Positions 43,270-51,861 of a stretch of DNA of 64,000 nt are shown here, one piece after another. Both the position numbers and the translations under genes were made by a program. The DNA comes from RUG13091 sp045113315 (lineage in GTDB: Bacteria; Bacillota_I; Bacilli_A; RFN20; CAG-826): NCBI GenBank assembly GCA_045113315.1, contig JBGUIX010000002.1:1-64000 (forward strand), in the 5' to 3' direction. The notes beneath the pieces were generated by a model that did no database searches, was not told the origin of the DNA, and worked only from the letters and a program-made list of their open reading frames with translations. How positions within the stretch are numbered: position 1 is the first letter of the stretch; the number at the start of each line of letters is the position of its first letter.

Positions 43270-43413
43270 CAGAAAAAAAGAAAACAAAATAAAAATAGCA
43301 TTTCATCGTGTATTTTCCATACGCAAAGATACACTTTGCTTTTGACTTTTTTTGCGTGAAACCCTGGGCCGATGATCGAAATAATGGTTTGGAAGATTCT
43401 TATCCCCCCTGCC

Positions 43414-43565
43414 CTATTTAGATTTTCTATCGCCAAGAAGGACATGAAACTTCTCATGACAGCTATGACAAACGCTCATGAGATTGCTTTCATTGGGTGG
43501 TGCGAGAAAAGTTGGGAATCGAACTATCAAAAAATTACGTTTTCTTGTTTCCCATCCACCACCCT
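43414..43565 (-). pseudogene. C-terminal remnant of an HNH endonuclease
   Basis: A minus-strand frame ending at a TAG at 43414 reads FLAPPNESNLMSVCHSCH then EKFHVLLGDRKSK, the NLM-CxxCH-xxxH end of HNH nucleases of phages and introns. The first zinc CxxC and the catalytic His-Asn region are absent upstream. With no start and about 50 codons, it is a relic, perhaps of a prophage or homing element. Confidence 0.6.
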
Positions 43566-43600
43566 TAATTATTAAAAGTATGAATCTGGGCTATAAATAA

Positions 43601-43631
43601 ACAAAAATGCCCATTTTTCACGGGCATTTAT
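43601..43631. terminator. Intrinsic terminator
   Basis: AAATGCCC and GGGCATTT pair around a 9-nt loop with A/T flanks on both sides. It could end the tRNA-His transcript (minus strand) or the TetR transcript. Confidence 0.75.
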
Positions 43632-43646
43632 GCTATACATTAAGAA

Positions 43647-43723
43647 TGGGGCGGATGATCAGACTTGAACTGACGAATGCCTGGTTCACAGCCAGGTGTG
43701 TTAACCCCTTCACCACATCCGCC
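43647..43723 (-). tRNA. tRNA-His (GUG)
   Basis: Acceptor GCGGATG/CATCCGC with an encoded G-1 opposite C73, both His identity marks. Anticodon loop CTGTGAA presents GTG, and CCA is encoded. Confidence 0.96.
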
Positions 43724-43789
43724 ATAGCACAATAAGTGCTTAATTATCGTAATAAAAACTTATAAGTTTGTAAAGAACAAATAATGAAT

Positions 43790-45163
43790 TTATGCGATTA
43801 AGAATGCGAGATAACCGCGATACGCTTCATAGACGTCTGCTTTAGAAACAATTTCCATTGGAGCGTGCATGTTAAGGACTGGAATACCAGCATCGATAAC
43901 ATTCATATTGTAGTTACCTAAGATGTAGGCAATTGTGCCTCCACCACCTTGGTCAACTTTACCAAGTTCAGCATTTTGCCAGTTAACATTCGCTTCATCC
44001 ATTGTTTTTCTAATAAATGAATAATATTCTGGGTTACTATCGTTAGAGCCACTCTTACCACGGCTACCGGTATATTTATTAAAGACAATACCTAAGCCTA
44101 AATAAGCAGCATTTTTCGGATCGTTCACTTGTGGATATAACGGATCAAATCCAGCAGAGACATCACTAGAGAGCATCTTGCTATTTTCTAAAGCAATACG
44201 AGCGGAGAACAATGGATTTTTACTGCCTAATAATTCCGCTAATTTAGCAATCGCATTTTCAAAGAATAGAGATTGCGCGCCTGTAGCGCCAACACTACCA
44301 ATTTCTTCTTTATCAACTAAGATACAGCAAGAGGTATATTTAACCTTTTTAGCATCAGTATCTAAGATAGCTTTTAAAGATGTATAAGCACAGCTTCTAT
44401 CATCGTGTCCATATCCAGCAACCATGCTTCTATCTAGACCATAGTCACGGCTTTTACCAGCAGGAACAACTTCGATCTCTGCGGAGATTAAGTCTTCTTC
44501 TTCGACATCATATTTCTCTTTTAAAATGCGCAAAACATTATCCTTTACCGTGTTTTTCTCATTTTCATTAAGAGGAATACTACCTAAAGAAATGTCTAAA
44601 TTTTCACCGGTAATAGCTTTTGATAATGGTTGAGCCATCTGATCAGCGGATAAATGAATTAATAGATCGGTAATACCGACAATTGGATCATCTTCGCTTT
44701 CACCGATGTTAACCTCTTTAACACTACCATCTTTCTTACAGATAACACCATGTAAGGCGAGTGGAATGGTTGTCCATTGATATTTCTTAACCCCACCATA
44801 ATAATGGGTATCACCTAAAGCAAAACCGTTCTTTTCATAGATTGGATTTTCCTTTAAATCTAAACGGGGTGAATCGATATGAGCACCTAAAATTCTCATA
44901 CCATTTTCTAATGGTTCTGAGCCAATTATAAAGGCACAGACATTTTTGTTTTTGTTGATGAAATATAATTTATCACCAGCTTTAACGGTTTTAGCTTCTT
45001 CCACAGATTTAAATCCCGCTTTATCTAATAAGGCTCTGGCGTTTTTAACCGCTAAGCGTTCAGTTTTACTATTAGATAAGAAGTCTTTATATCCTTCGGA
45101 GAATTTCATCACTTCTTCTCTTTGTTTTTGGTTATATTTTAACCAAGCATTTTTACGATACAT
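43790..45163 (-). CDS. M18-family zinc aminopeptidase
   Basis: The 457-residue protein has the M18 metal and active-site segments: GAHIDSPRLDLK, the Asp in YGHDDRSCAY, VDKEEIGSVGATGA with catalytic Glu, and a final HAPMEIVSKAD histidine. M18 enzymes remove N-terminal residues, often acidic or hydrophobic, from peptides in the cytoplasm. AGGAGG precedes the ATG. It lies 18 nt after the serine dehydratase gene, so both are probably one operon for amino-acid and peptide catabolism. Confidence 0.93.
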   Translation of the reverse strand: MYRKNAWLKYNQKQREEVMKFSEGYKDFLSNSKTERLAVKNARALLDKAGFKSVEEAKTVKAGDKLYFINKNKNVCAFIIGSEPLENGMRILGAHIDSPRLDLKENPIYEKNGFALGDTHYYGGVKKYQWTTIPLALHGVICKKDGSVKEVNIGESEDDPIVGITDLLIHLSADQMAQPLSKAITGENLDISLGSIPLNENEKNTVKDNVLRILKEKYDVEEEDLISAEIEVVPAGKSRDYGLDRSMVAGYGHDDRSCAYTSLKAILDTDAKKVKYTSCCILVDKEEIGSVGATGAQSLFFENAIAKLAELLGSKNPLFSARIALENSKMLSSDVSAGFDPLYPQVNDPKNAAYLGLGIVFNKYTGSRGKSGSNDSNPEYYSFIRKTMDEANVNWQNAELGKVDQGGGGTIAYILGNYNMNVIDAGIPVLNMHAPMEIVSKADVYEAYRGYLAFLIA

Positions 45164-45181
45164 ACTATTTCCTCCTATTAT

Positions 45182-46378
45182 TTATCTTTTAACAATTCTC
45201 GCTAGACCAGCGGCGCTAGTCTCACGATAACCGCTTTGTAAATCTCTTCCGGTTTGATACATTGTTTTTAATATATCATCATAGCTAACCTTAGCTTCAC
45301 TAGCTGGGATTAGCTTGGCTAATGTCGCAGCGTTAACCGCTTTAAGAGCGAACATTGCGCATCTTTCTATACAAGGAATTTGAACATATCCACAAACTGG
45401 ATCACATGTTAATCCTAAGGAATGTTCTAAGGCAATTTCTGCGGATTGAGCGATATTACTATTACTAAATCCTTGTGCGGTACCTACTAATGCAGCACCC
45501 ATTGAACAAGCCACGCCAATTTCCGCTTGGCAGCCACATTCCGCACCTGAAACAGAAGCATTAACTTTGGCTAAGATACCAAATAAGCCAGCCACTAATA
45601 AGCCATCAATGATTTTTTCATGCGGTAGCTCTTTCATCTCACAATAAGTGATAACTCCAGGTATGACACCCGCACTTCCACATGTCGGAGCAATAACAAT
45701 AACTCCACCAGCGGCATTTTCTTCCGCAACTGCAAAAGAAGAAATCGCCATATTCATATGAATGTTCTTATCACCATTTTCAATATTTCTAGAAGCCTCA
45801 TACATCTCATGAGCTTTTCTCATGACTTTGAGTTCTCCTGGTAATAAGCCTTCGGCTTTTATACCGTTTTCAATGGATTCTTTCATCTTTTGATAAACGT
45901 TTTCCATGTAGGAGCGAATATCTTTAGATTCAAATCTAGTGACATAATCCACTAAAGAGATATTTTCATCTTCACAATATTTTAAGATTTCACTTAATGT
46001 CTTATGAGGGAAGACTTCTTCTCCTGTCGCATATGGATGATCTTTAGTTAATATTGTTCCTCCGCCGACAGAGATGACAGTTTCTCTAAATGTTTTATTA
46101 TTTTCATCTTCCACCACAAATAACATCGTGTTTGGATGTCTGGTTTTATGAGTATTATTGAATTGAATGATATGAGGGATCTTTTTAAGTTTTAAATCGA
46201 TAATATAATCGGTTAAGTGACCTTTGCCAGTTAATGCTAATGATCCATATAAAACCACACGGATAAATTTAGCGTGAGGATATTTTTTTAAAATATATTC
46301 ACACGCAAAAGCGGGACCCATCGTATGCGATGAGCTAGGACCATGACCGACAACAAATATTTCTTTAATTGACCTCAT
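45182..46378 (-). CDS. Single-chain iron-sulfur L-serine dehydratase
   Basis: I favour the ATG at 46378 (398 residues). A TATAAT -10 ends 9 nt before it and overlaps the possible earlier codons, so the mRNA is nearly leaderless. The N-terminal half is the beta subunit (VGHGPSSSHTMGP), and the C-terminal half the alpha subunit with PTCGSAG and the 4Fe-4S cysteines in AECGCQAEIG and CDPVCGYVQIPCIERC. It deaminates serine to pyruvate and is oxygen sensitive, fitting an anaerobe. Confidence 0.93.
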   Translation of the reverse strand: MRSIKEIFVVGHGPSSSHTMGPAFACEYILKKYPHAKFIRVVLYGSLALTGKGHLTDYIIDLKLKKIPHIIQFNNTHKTRHPNTMLFVVEDENNKTFRETVISVGGGTILTKDHPYATGEEVFPHKTLSEILKYCEDENISLVDYVTRFESKDIRSYMENVYQKMKESIENGIKAEGLLPGELKVMRKAHEMYEASRNIENGDKNIHMNMAISSFAVAEENAAGGVIVIAPTCGSAGVIPGVITYCEMKELPHEKIIDGLLVAGLFGILAKVNASVSGAECGCQAEIGVACSMGAALVGTAQGFSNSNIAQSAEIALEHSLGLTCDPVCGYVQIPCIERCAMFALKAVNAATLAKLIPASEAKVSYDDILKTMYQTGRDLQSGYRETSAAGLARIVKR

Positions 46379-46592
46379 AACATTAAGATTATACAACTTT
46401 ATGAATAATAATTAAGCAAAATGCTTATTAACATATTCAAGCAAGAAGTCCCCACAGCAATTTGTTAAATTGATGGATAACTCTATAGATGGGGGATGAA
46501 TTGCAATTTTTACATTCAGTCGTAATAAGTACAAAATAAGCAATTAAGACCTTTTATATAATTATAAATAATGATATAATATGATTGTGGAT

Positions 46593-46982
46593 ATGGTGAA
46601 TAATAACCATTCAGTATTCGCGATTCATTTTCATTTAATCTTGGTAGTAAAATACCGAAGAAAAGTGATAAATGATGAAATATCTGAAAGGTTAAAAGGG
46701 ATATTTAGAAATATTGAGGGTAATTATAATATTGCTCTTGAAGAATGGAACCATGATGTAGATCATGTTCGCATTTTATTTAGAAGTGAACCAAATTCTA
46801 ATATTTCTAAATTCATCAATGCTTATAAGTCTGCTTCTTCTAGACTAATAAAGAAAGAATATCCTTCTATTAGATCAAGATTATATAAAGAAGCATTTTG
46901 GTCTCAGTCTTTCTGCCTTATCTCTACAGGCGAGGCTAATATTGAGGCAACCAAGAAATATATCGAATCTCAAGGAGAATGA
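46593..46982 (+). CDS. tnpA: IS200/IS605 TnpA with altered HUH motif
   Basis: Read from an ATG at 46581 the frame has 133 codons. I prefer the ATG at 46593, since TATAAT directly abuts the first. It aligns with Y1 transposases (FHLILVVKYRRKVI) and keeps the C-terminal Tyr in KKYIESQGE. The catalytic His-x-His is DHVRILF: the second His is Arg (CGC at 46770-46772; CAC would be His). It is therefore probably inactive unless helped in trans. Confidence 0.85.
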   Translation: MVNNNHSVFAIHFHLILVVKYRRKVINDEISERLKGIFRNIEGNYNIALEEWNHDVDHVRILFRSEPNSNISKFINAYKSASSRLIKKEYPSIRSRLYKEAFWSQSFCLISTGEANIEATKKYIESQGE

Positions 46983-47014
46983 AAACTAATCTAGCTCCTT
47001 GAATTAGGAGGTTT

Positions 47015-48172
47015 ATGATTAGAAAAGCTTATAAATATCGCATCTATCCTAACGCTAGTCAGAAGGAATACTTCTCTAGAGTTTTTGGGTGCGTAAGGTT
47101 TTTCTATAATAAGTCTCTTTCGGATATATGTGAAATATATAAATCTACTGGTAAAAATGAAAATATCACTCCCGCTAGATATAAAAAGGATTATCCATTT
47201 TTAAAAGATGTTGATTCTTTAGCCTTGTGTAACGCCCAATTAGCAAGAAACGCAGCTTTTAAATTATTTTATAAAAAACAAAATGGTTTTCCTAAATATA
47301 AATCTAAAAGGAATGATCAAAGTTATACCACAAACAACCAGGGAAGTGTGAAGTTCTCCTCTAACGACCGATATATATCTATTCCTAAATGTCCTCGTAT
47401 TAGAATAAAGAAACATCGTGACTTTATAGGCAAAATTAAATCTATAACAGTTAGTAAGACTACGGATGAGAAGTATTATATTTCTTTATTAGTAGAAGAA
47501 AACACTGAATGTATTAAATTATTAGATAATGCGATTGGTTTAGATTTAGGCATTAAGGATTTGATTGTTGATTCTAATGGGAACAAATATAAAAATCATA
47601 AATATTTAACTAAATCGCAAAATAAACTTTCTAAAGAACAAAGAAAATTATCTCTTATGAAAAAGGGTAGTAGTAATAGAAATAAACAGAGAATTAAAGT
47701 CGCAAGAATTCATAAGAAAATAGAAAATCAACGTAATGACTATTTACATAAACTTTCTCGAAATATCATTAATGAAAGCCAAATCATTTGTATCGAAGAC
47801 CTGAAAGTAAAAAATATGACTAGATACCATAAACTCGCTAGAAGCATATCTGATGCGAGTTGGTCTAAATTTGTTTCTATGCTTATTTATAAGGCTAATT
47901 GGTATGGCAACGTTATTGTTAAGGTTCCCACTAATTATCCAAGTAGTCAATTATGTAGTTACTGCAATTATCAAAATCCTCTCACTAAAGATTTAAGAGT
48001 AAGAAAATGGACCTGTCCAAACTGTGGAATGATCCATGATCGAGATATAAACGCTAGTAAAAATATTCTACGTAAGGGAGTTGAAATACTTACTAAGGAT
48101 GGGACACATCCGGATAGCTTGTTTATGCTTGGCTCATTAGAGTCATCGAGCAAGAAGCCCCCACTTCTATAA
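47015..48172 (+). CDS. tnpB: TnpB RNA-guided nuclease of the IS605 family
   Basis: The 385-residue protein has the RuvC triad Asp177 (GLDLGIKD), Glu261 (IEDLKVKNM) and Asp344 (DRDINAS), plus the zinc ribbon Cys314/317/334/337. All catalytic residues are present, so it should be active. AGGAGG lies 5 nt before the ATG. TnpB uses an omega RNA from the transposon right end, here expected to overlap the 3' end of the gene and run to about 48190, with the guide taken from flanking DNA. It follows tnpA by 32 nt. Confidence 0.95.
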   Translation: MIRKAYKYRIYPNASQKEYFSRVFGCVRFFYNKSLSDICEIYKSTGKNENITPARYKKDYPFLKDVDSLALCNAQLARNAAFKLFYKKQNGFPKYKSKRNDQSYTTNNQGSVKFSSNDRYISIPKCPRIRIKKHRDFIGKIKSITVSKTTDEKYYISLLVEENTECIKLLDNAIGLDLGIKDLIVDSNGNKYKNHKYLTKSQNKLSKEQRKLSLMKKGSSNRNKQRIKVARIHKKIENQRNDYLHKLSRNIINESQIICIEDLKVKNMTRYHKLARSISDASWSKFVSMLIYKANWYGNVIVKVPTNYPSSQLCSYCNYQNPLTKDLRVRKWTCPNCGMIHDRDINASKNILRKGVEILTKDGTHPDSLFMLGSLESSSKKPPLL

Positions 48173-48190
48173 GTGGTGGGAGCATGTCAC
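48120..48190 (+). ncRNA. Predicted omega RNA scaffold region at the IS right end
   Basis: In TnpB systems the guide RNA scaffold covers the gene's 3' end and the right-end hairpin. Here the hairpin CCCCCACTT/AAGTGGTGG lies at about 48158-48179. The 5' boundary is not visible; the guide would begin just after the right end, near 48190. Confidence 0.5.
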
Positions 48191-48729
48191 TTATTATTAA
48201 GATAACTTATCGCTATATTTAACACTTCCATATCATCCTTATAAGTAGTATCAATGATATGAGGAATAAATGGATATTTTATATTCCTAATTGATAAGAC
48301 ATAATCAGAGAAGGAATTGATATCTTGATCTAGATGCATCGATTGATGAGCGATATGTCTACTTGGTAACCTAACTAAAAATCTTTCAAATAAAACTGGG
48401 ATTTCTCCTCTTAAAAGGAAGAAAGTTACTTCGACGTTATAAATAGTAGACAAATCATAGATTTGATTTAATTCATCTTCTCTAAAATTAGCTTCTAAAA
48501 TAATATCTTTTCCTTCTTTAGCGAAGTTTTTAAAAGCCTCAATCATATATTGCACCGCTTTTATCGATAAAGCGCGGTTTTCTTCCCGTGTTTTAAAACC
48601 ATACATATCGACGTATTTCTCTTTAATTTCATCTTTTGTGAAACAAGGAATCAATAAATATTTTGATAAGGATTTGGCTAAAGTTGATTTACCAGAAGCT
48701 AAATCTCCGCTGATTAAAATTAATTTCAT
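48187..48729 (-). CDS. P-loop kinase/zeta-toxin-like AAA_33 protein
   Basis: The 180-residue protein has Walker A GDLASGKST (8-16) and the small kinase-like fold used for phosphorylating small molecules or tRNA-like substrates. Its stop codon (TGA, 48187-48189) lies inside the right end of the IS605 element, so the natural C-terminus may have been changed by insertion. It begins within the stop of the acyltransferase gene (ATGA). The substrate is unknown. Confidence 0.8.
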   Translation of the reverse strand: MKLILISGDLASGKSTLAKSLSKYLLIPCFTKDEIKEKYVDMYGFKTREENRALSIKAVQYMIEAFKNFAKEGKDIILEANFREDELNQIYDLSTIYNVEVTFFLLRGEIPVLFERFLVRLPSRHIAHQSMHLDQDINSFSDYVLSIRNIKYPFIPHIIDTTYKDDMEVLNIAISYLNNK

Positions 48730-49538
48730 AGTTGTCCTAAATATCTTTTATATTTCTCTTCCGTTAATTTAGCTAATTCACTAGCGTTCATATCTTTATA
48801 TTCTATTGGTTTAATAACATCAAAAACTTCAACGTGAATTTTAGTTTTCTTAAGATTAGGTTTTTCAATAGCCTTTTCCATATCTTTAAAACCCACTAAA
48901 ACAATGGGGCATTGACTACTAATTGCAATATTAAAACCACCATGTTTAAAAGGTAGTAATTGGCCGGTTTTATTTCTTGTACCTTCGGGAGCGATAACAA
49001 CACTAGTGTTTTTTTCTTTTATATAGCTAATCGCATTATCGATCATCTGAAAATTCTTTTCTTTGTTATCATCATAAACATATAAGGTTCCTATAGAAGA
49101 AGCTAAGGCTCTTACCATCGGAATGTTTCTTAAAGCAATTTTACCGACAAAAGCATTTTTGCCTTTTAATAATTTAAATAAAACCCATGGGTCATAATCA
49201 CTAATGTGATTAAATAATATTAAAGAAGGTTCTTTAGGAATTAACTTAAAATTCTTTCTTTTAATAAATATGCCTCTTAAAGTTAAACAGAAAGAAGCGG
49301 TTAATCTAACATTTAATAAACAAAATCTATTTACTTTACCAGTAAATTCTTTTTTACGATAAGGAAGTATAGAAATAAGCACTACCGCCCAATAGATATT
49401 TAAATATATAACAAAATAAGTGATAACAAATGGAATTAGTAATAAAAGAAACCACAAAGATAGATAATTTAAATGTAGTCCAAAATAAGTTCCTATAGAT
49501 GCTGAAATAGATAGTATTAATCCAATCGCTATTAACAT
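48726..49538 (-). CDS. plsC: 1-acylglycerol-3-phosphate acyltransferase (PlsC-like)
   Basis: The 270-residue protein has two N-terminal membrane helices, the catalytic NHISDYD (His111, Asp116) and the PEGTRN lysophosphatidate-binding motif (184-189). It would transfer an acyl chain to lysophosphatidate at the inner membrane face to make phosphatidic acid. It overlaps the downstream P-loop kinase gene by 4 nt. The start is weakly supported, as the ATG lacks a clear ribosome site. Confidence 0.9.
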   Translation of the reverse strand: MLIAIGLILSISASIGTYFGLHLNYLSLWFLLLLIPFVITYFVIYLNIYWAVVLISILPYRKKEFTGKVNRFCLLNVRLTASFCLTLRGIFIKRKNFKLIPKEPSLILFNHISDYDPWVLFKLLKGKNAFVGKIALRNIPMVRALASSIGTLYVYDDNKEKNFQMIDNAISYIKEKNTSVVIAPEGTRNKTGQLLPFKHGGFNIAISSQCPIVLVGFKDMEKAIEKPNLKKTKIHVEVFDVIKPIEYKDMNASELAKLTEEKYKRYLGQL

Positions 49539-49550
49539 AGAAAAATGTTA

Positions 49551-49580
49551 ACACAAAAAAAGTATGGTTAACCATACCTT
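49551..49580 (-). terminator. Intrinsic terminator downstream of the degV gene
   Basis: On the minus strand AAGGTATGGTTAACCATACTT forms a stem from GGTATGG/CCATACT, followed by a long T run. Confidence 0.85.
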
Positions 49581-49597
49581 TATTTGTTTTTTAATTA

Positions 49598-50467
49598 TTA
49601 ACGATGAATCCCGTGGAAACAAACGCCGATACAATCTGGACCACAGTGTCCTCCGATTGTGGGGTTCACTTCGACATATTCAATATTTAACTTATTACCG
49701 AATTCTTTTTTAAGCATATCCGCCATTTCTTTAGCTAATGGCATCGCATCAGAGTGACCGATAATCACGCGGTGGTCTTCGATATGGTCTTGAAGTTTAA
49801 TAACGTAATCTAGAATCTTCTTTAAAGCGACTTGTCTACCTCTGCCTTTATCAATAGAAACCATCTTGCCTTCTTGGTTAACATGGATGATTGGTTTAAT
49901 GCCCACTAAACCACCCATAAAGGCTTTAAATCCACTAACACGTCCGCTTTTTGCAAAGAATTTCAAATTATCCGCGTAGAAATAGATTGGGAATTTATCC
50001 ACTTCTACTTCCGCCCACTTTTGAATTTCTTCAATGGATTTGCCGTTTTTATACATATCCATAATTTCAATGGCTACGGCATAACTACCCGCGGTAATGG
50101 ATTTTGTATCCACTGTATAAACTTTTCTTTCTGGATATTTTTCATATAACTCTTCTAAAGCGATTCTCATCGAATTAAAAGTTCCGGACATCGCACTAGA
50201 GAAATGAACATATAAAATGTCATTTCCTTTTTTAAATTCTGGTTCGAAATAGTTGATATAATCCTGTGGAGGTAAGGCCGCAGTGACTGGTAAAACACCA
50301 CTTCTTAAAATATCGTAATATTCTTTACCATTAAACTCTTTAAAATCGACATAAGGTCTAATTTCTTTACCATTAATGGTATAAGGCATAATGATTAAAT
50401 GCGCTCCATATTTTTGACATAATTCTGGAGTCATATCGCTATCGGTATCAACAAATAATGAATACAT
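49598..50467 (-). CDS. DegV-family fatty acid-binding protein
   Basis: The 289-residue protein has DegV landmarks: FVDTDSDMTPELC at the start, a Ser/Thr-rich HFSSAMSGTFNSM fatty-acid contact and a late GPDCIGVCF end. DegV/FakB proteins present fatty acids to a FakA kinase, which is not in this window. Monocistronic, with a terminator after it. The ATG follows AAAGAGAG. Confidence 0.92.
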   Translation of the reverse strand: MYSLFVDTDSDMTPELCQKYGAHLIIMPYTINGKEIRPYVDFKEFNGKEYYDILRSGVLPVTAALPPQDYINYFEPEFKKGNDILYVHFSSAMSGTFNSMRIALEELYEKYPERKVYTVDTKSITAGSYAVAIEIMDMYKNGKSIEEIQKWAEVEVDKFPIYFYADNLKFFAKSGRVSGFKAFMGGLVGIKPIIHVNQEGKMVSIDKGRGRQVALKKILDYVIKLQDHIEDHRVIIGHSDAMPLAKEMADMLKKEFGNKLNIEYVEVNPTIGGHCGPDCIGVCFHGIHR

Positions 50468-50502
50468 AATTTCTCTCTTTCTATAATTTAATACTAAATT
50501 AT

Positions 50503-51861
50503 TTAACTCTTTTTAAGCATTAAAGAAGGAATTAAATTGACCTTCCATAAAGGTTTGTTATCTAAATATGTCATCTGTTGTAATGAAAAATAAATAATGA
50601 CATCTTTATTGGGATTGTTTTTTATATATTCTGCATAATAAGGATTATTGGATAAATCACTACCACTAGCATTCCAGAAACTATCATTTGCGATAAAAAC
50701 CATACCCTGATTCACCGCTACTTCTTGAGTGAAACAGTAGCCGGAATAATAAGTATCTCTAAAGCAAACATAACCTTTGCCGCTTTTATCAGCTAAATTC
50801 ATATAAACGCAAGCTTTATAAAGACCTTTAAAGGATTGAGTAAATGTATCGAATCTTTTATTGTTATCATCTTGATCATATTTGATATTCACTAAATCAG
50901 CCGAGGTCATTGTTACACAATTACCTTCATTAATCGTGCTCATAGTACCATCTGTATCGATAGTCATATCGATTACCTTTAATGCAGGTGCGTAATTTTC
51001 AATAGACATGTATCCCACTAAATTATAGACACCATTTAAACTAGGATTATTTCTAGAAATAACTTTAAATTGTTTTAAGCCATCAGTGAAATAACTGACA
51101 CAGCTAGAAGAGCCACCTGAAACATAATAATAACAGGTCATATTTTCCATTCTGATCATTGTTCCATATCCATGACCTGCACAGTTATATTTCAAATCAT
51201 TGAACATACCATAGAATTCATCAATATTTTTATTACCGGAATAATAAGTAGATATATCTTTAGTGACATCGAGGTGTTCGTTAAAAGTAAATGAAGTCAC
51301 CATTAATTCTGGTTGACCTAAATAAATGGATGGATAGCCAGTTACTGTATATCTAGAAGAATCTAAACCGGCATAATCGCCGACTTTATAATATAAACTG
51401 CCTTGGTTAGTTGGTGAGGCACAAGCAATATAATTTGTGTCATCACCCATCATTGTTTTACCAGGATAAGAAACATTCAAACCATATTTTTTTGTAGATT
51501 TAACTAAATTATTCTTTGCTAAAGCAAAACCTTTAATGGTAATCGTATGATTATAGTCCACTCCGATATAGGACTCGTTTAAGTCAAATTCATCACGGTG
51601 TTCTTCAATATAATCTTTCGCATCTTTAATCGACATTTCCCCTAAATCAATAGCAGAACCGCCTTCACTAGATTGACTCTCTTCACTGGAATTAAAAGAT
51701 TCTGAACTATTATTTGAAGTGGTTGACCCACTACTATTTGTGGTTTCAGAACTAGTGTTCTCACTACTAGTAGAGGACGACTTATCAGAAGTTTCTTTAT
51801 TCGTATTACAACTAAAAAGGAGTAAAGATAACAAAGTTAAAGCAAATATTTGTTTTCTCAT
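50503..51861 (-). CDS. Lipoprotein with Ser/Thr-rich linker, unknown function
   Basis: The 452-residue protein has a signal peptide with lipobox LFSC (Cys18), a linker of about 50 residues made almost only of Ser, Thr, Asn and Glu, and a beta-rich C-terminal region (about 70-450). There is no recognised catalytic motif. The linker suggests a surface-exposed domain held away from the membrane. Its start overlaps the PAP2 gene stop by 4 nt, so the two are co-expressed. Confidence 0.75.
   Translation of the reverse strand: MRKQIFALTLLSLLLFSCNTNKETSDKSSSTSSENTSSETTNSSGSTTSNNSSESFNSSEESQSSEGGSAIDLGEMSIKDAKDYIEEHRDEFDLNESYIGVDYNHTITIKGFALAKNNLVKSTKKYGLNVSYPGKTMMGDDTNYIACASPTNQGSLYYKVGDYAGLDSSRYTVTGYPSIYLGQPELMVTSFTFNEHLDVTKDISTYYSGNKNIDEFYGMFNDLKYNCAGHGYGTMIRMENMTCYYYVSGGSSSCVSYFTDGLKQFKVISRNNPSLNGVYNLVGYMSIENYAPALKVIDMTIDTDGTMSTINEGNCVTMTSADLVNIKYDQDDNNKRFDTFTQSFKGLYKACVYMNLADKSGKGYVCFRDTYYSGYCFTQEVAVNQGMVFIANDSFWNASGSDLSNNPYYAEYIKNNPNKDVIIYFSLQQMTYLDNKPLWKVNLIPSLMLKKS

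Larger units (their letters stand above)
43270..43646. other. Interval with endonuclease relic and terminator
   Basis: No intact gene is seen. The stretch 43350-43560 is richer in G+C than its surroundings and contains the end of an HNH endonuclease frame on the minus strand (43414-43565). A short hairpin lies near 43540-43563. A terminator at 43603-43630 precedes tRNA-His. Confidence 0.5.
46430..48190 (+). mobile_element. IS605-type insertion sequence (tnpA degenerate, tnpB intact)
   Basis: The tnpA and tnpB genes lie in the same direction. The left end has a hairpin-forming region (TCCCCAC ... GGGGGA, 46450-46500). The right end has CCCCCACTTCTATAAGTGGTG followed by GGAGCATGTCAC, typical of IS605 right ends. 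AGCAAGAAG followed by a C-rich tract occurs at both ends. The right end abuts the P-loop kinase gene and supplies its stop codon. Exact cleavage points are not determined. Confidence 0.75.

Noticed and set aside
43372..43575. Plus-strand ORF of 67 codons after the TetR gene
   Set aside because: The opposite strand carries a recognisable HNH end over the same bases, so the plus-strand reading is a shadow.
50503..51861. Serine-rich linker lipoprotein as a sortase or repeat adhesin
   Set aside because: It has a lipobox and no LPxTG, and the linker is low complexity without unit repeats.
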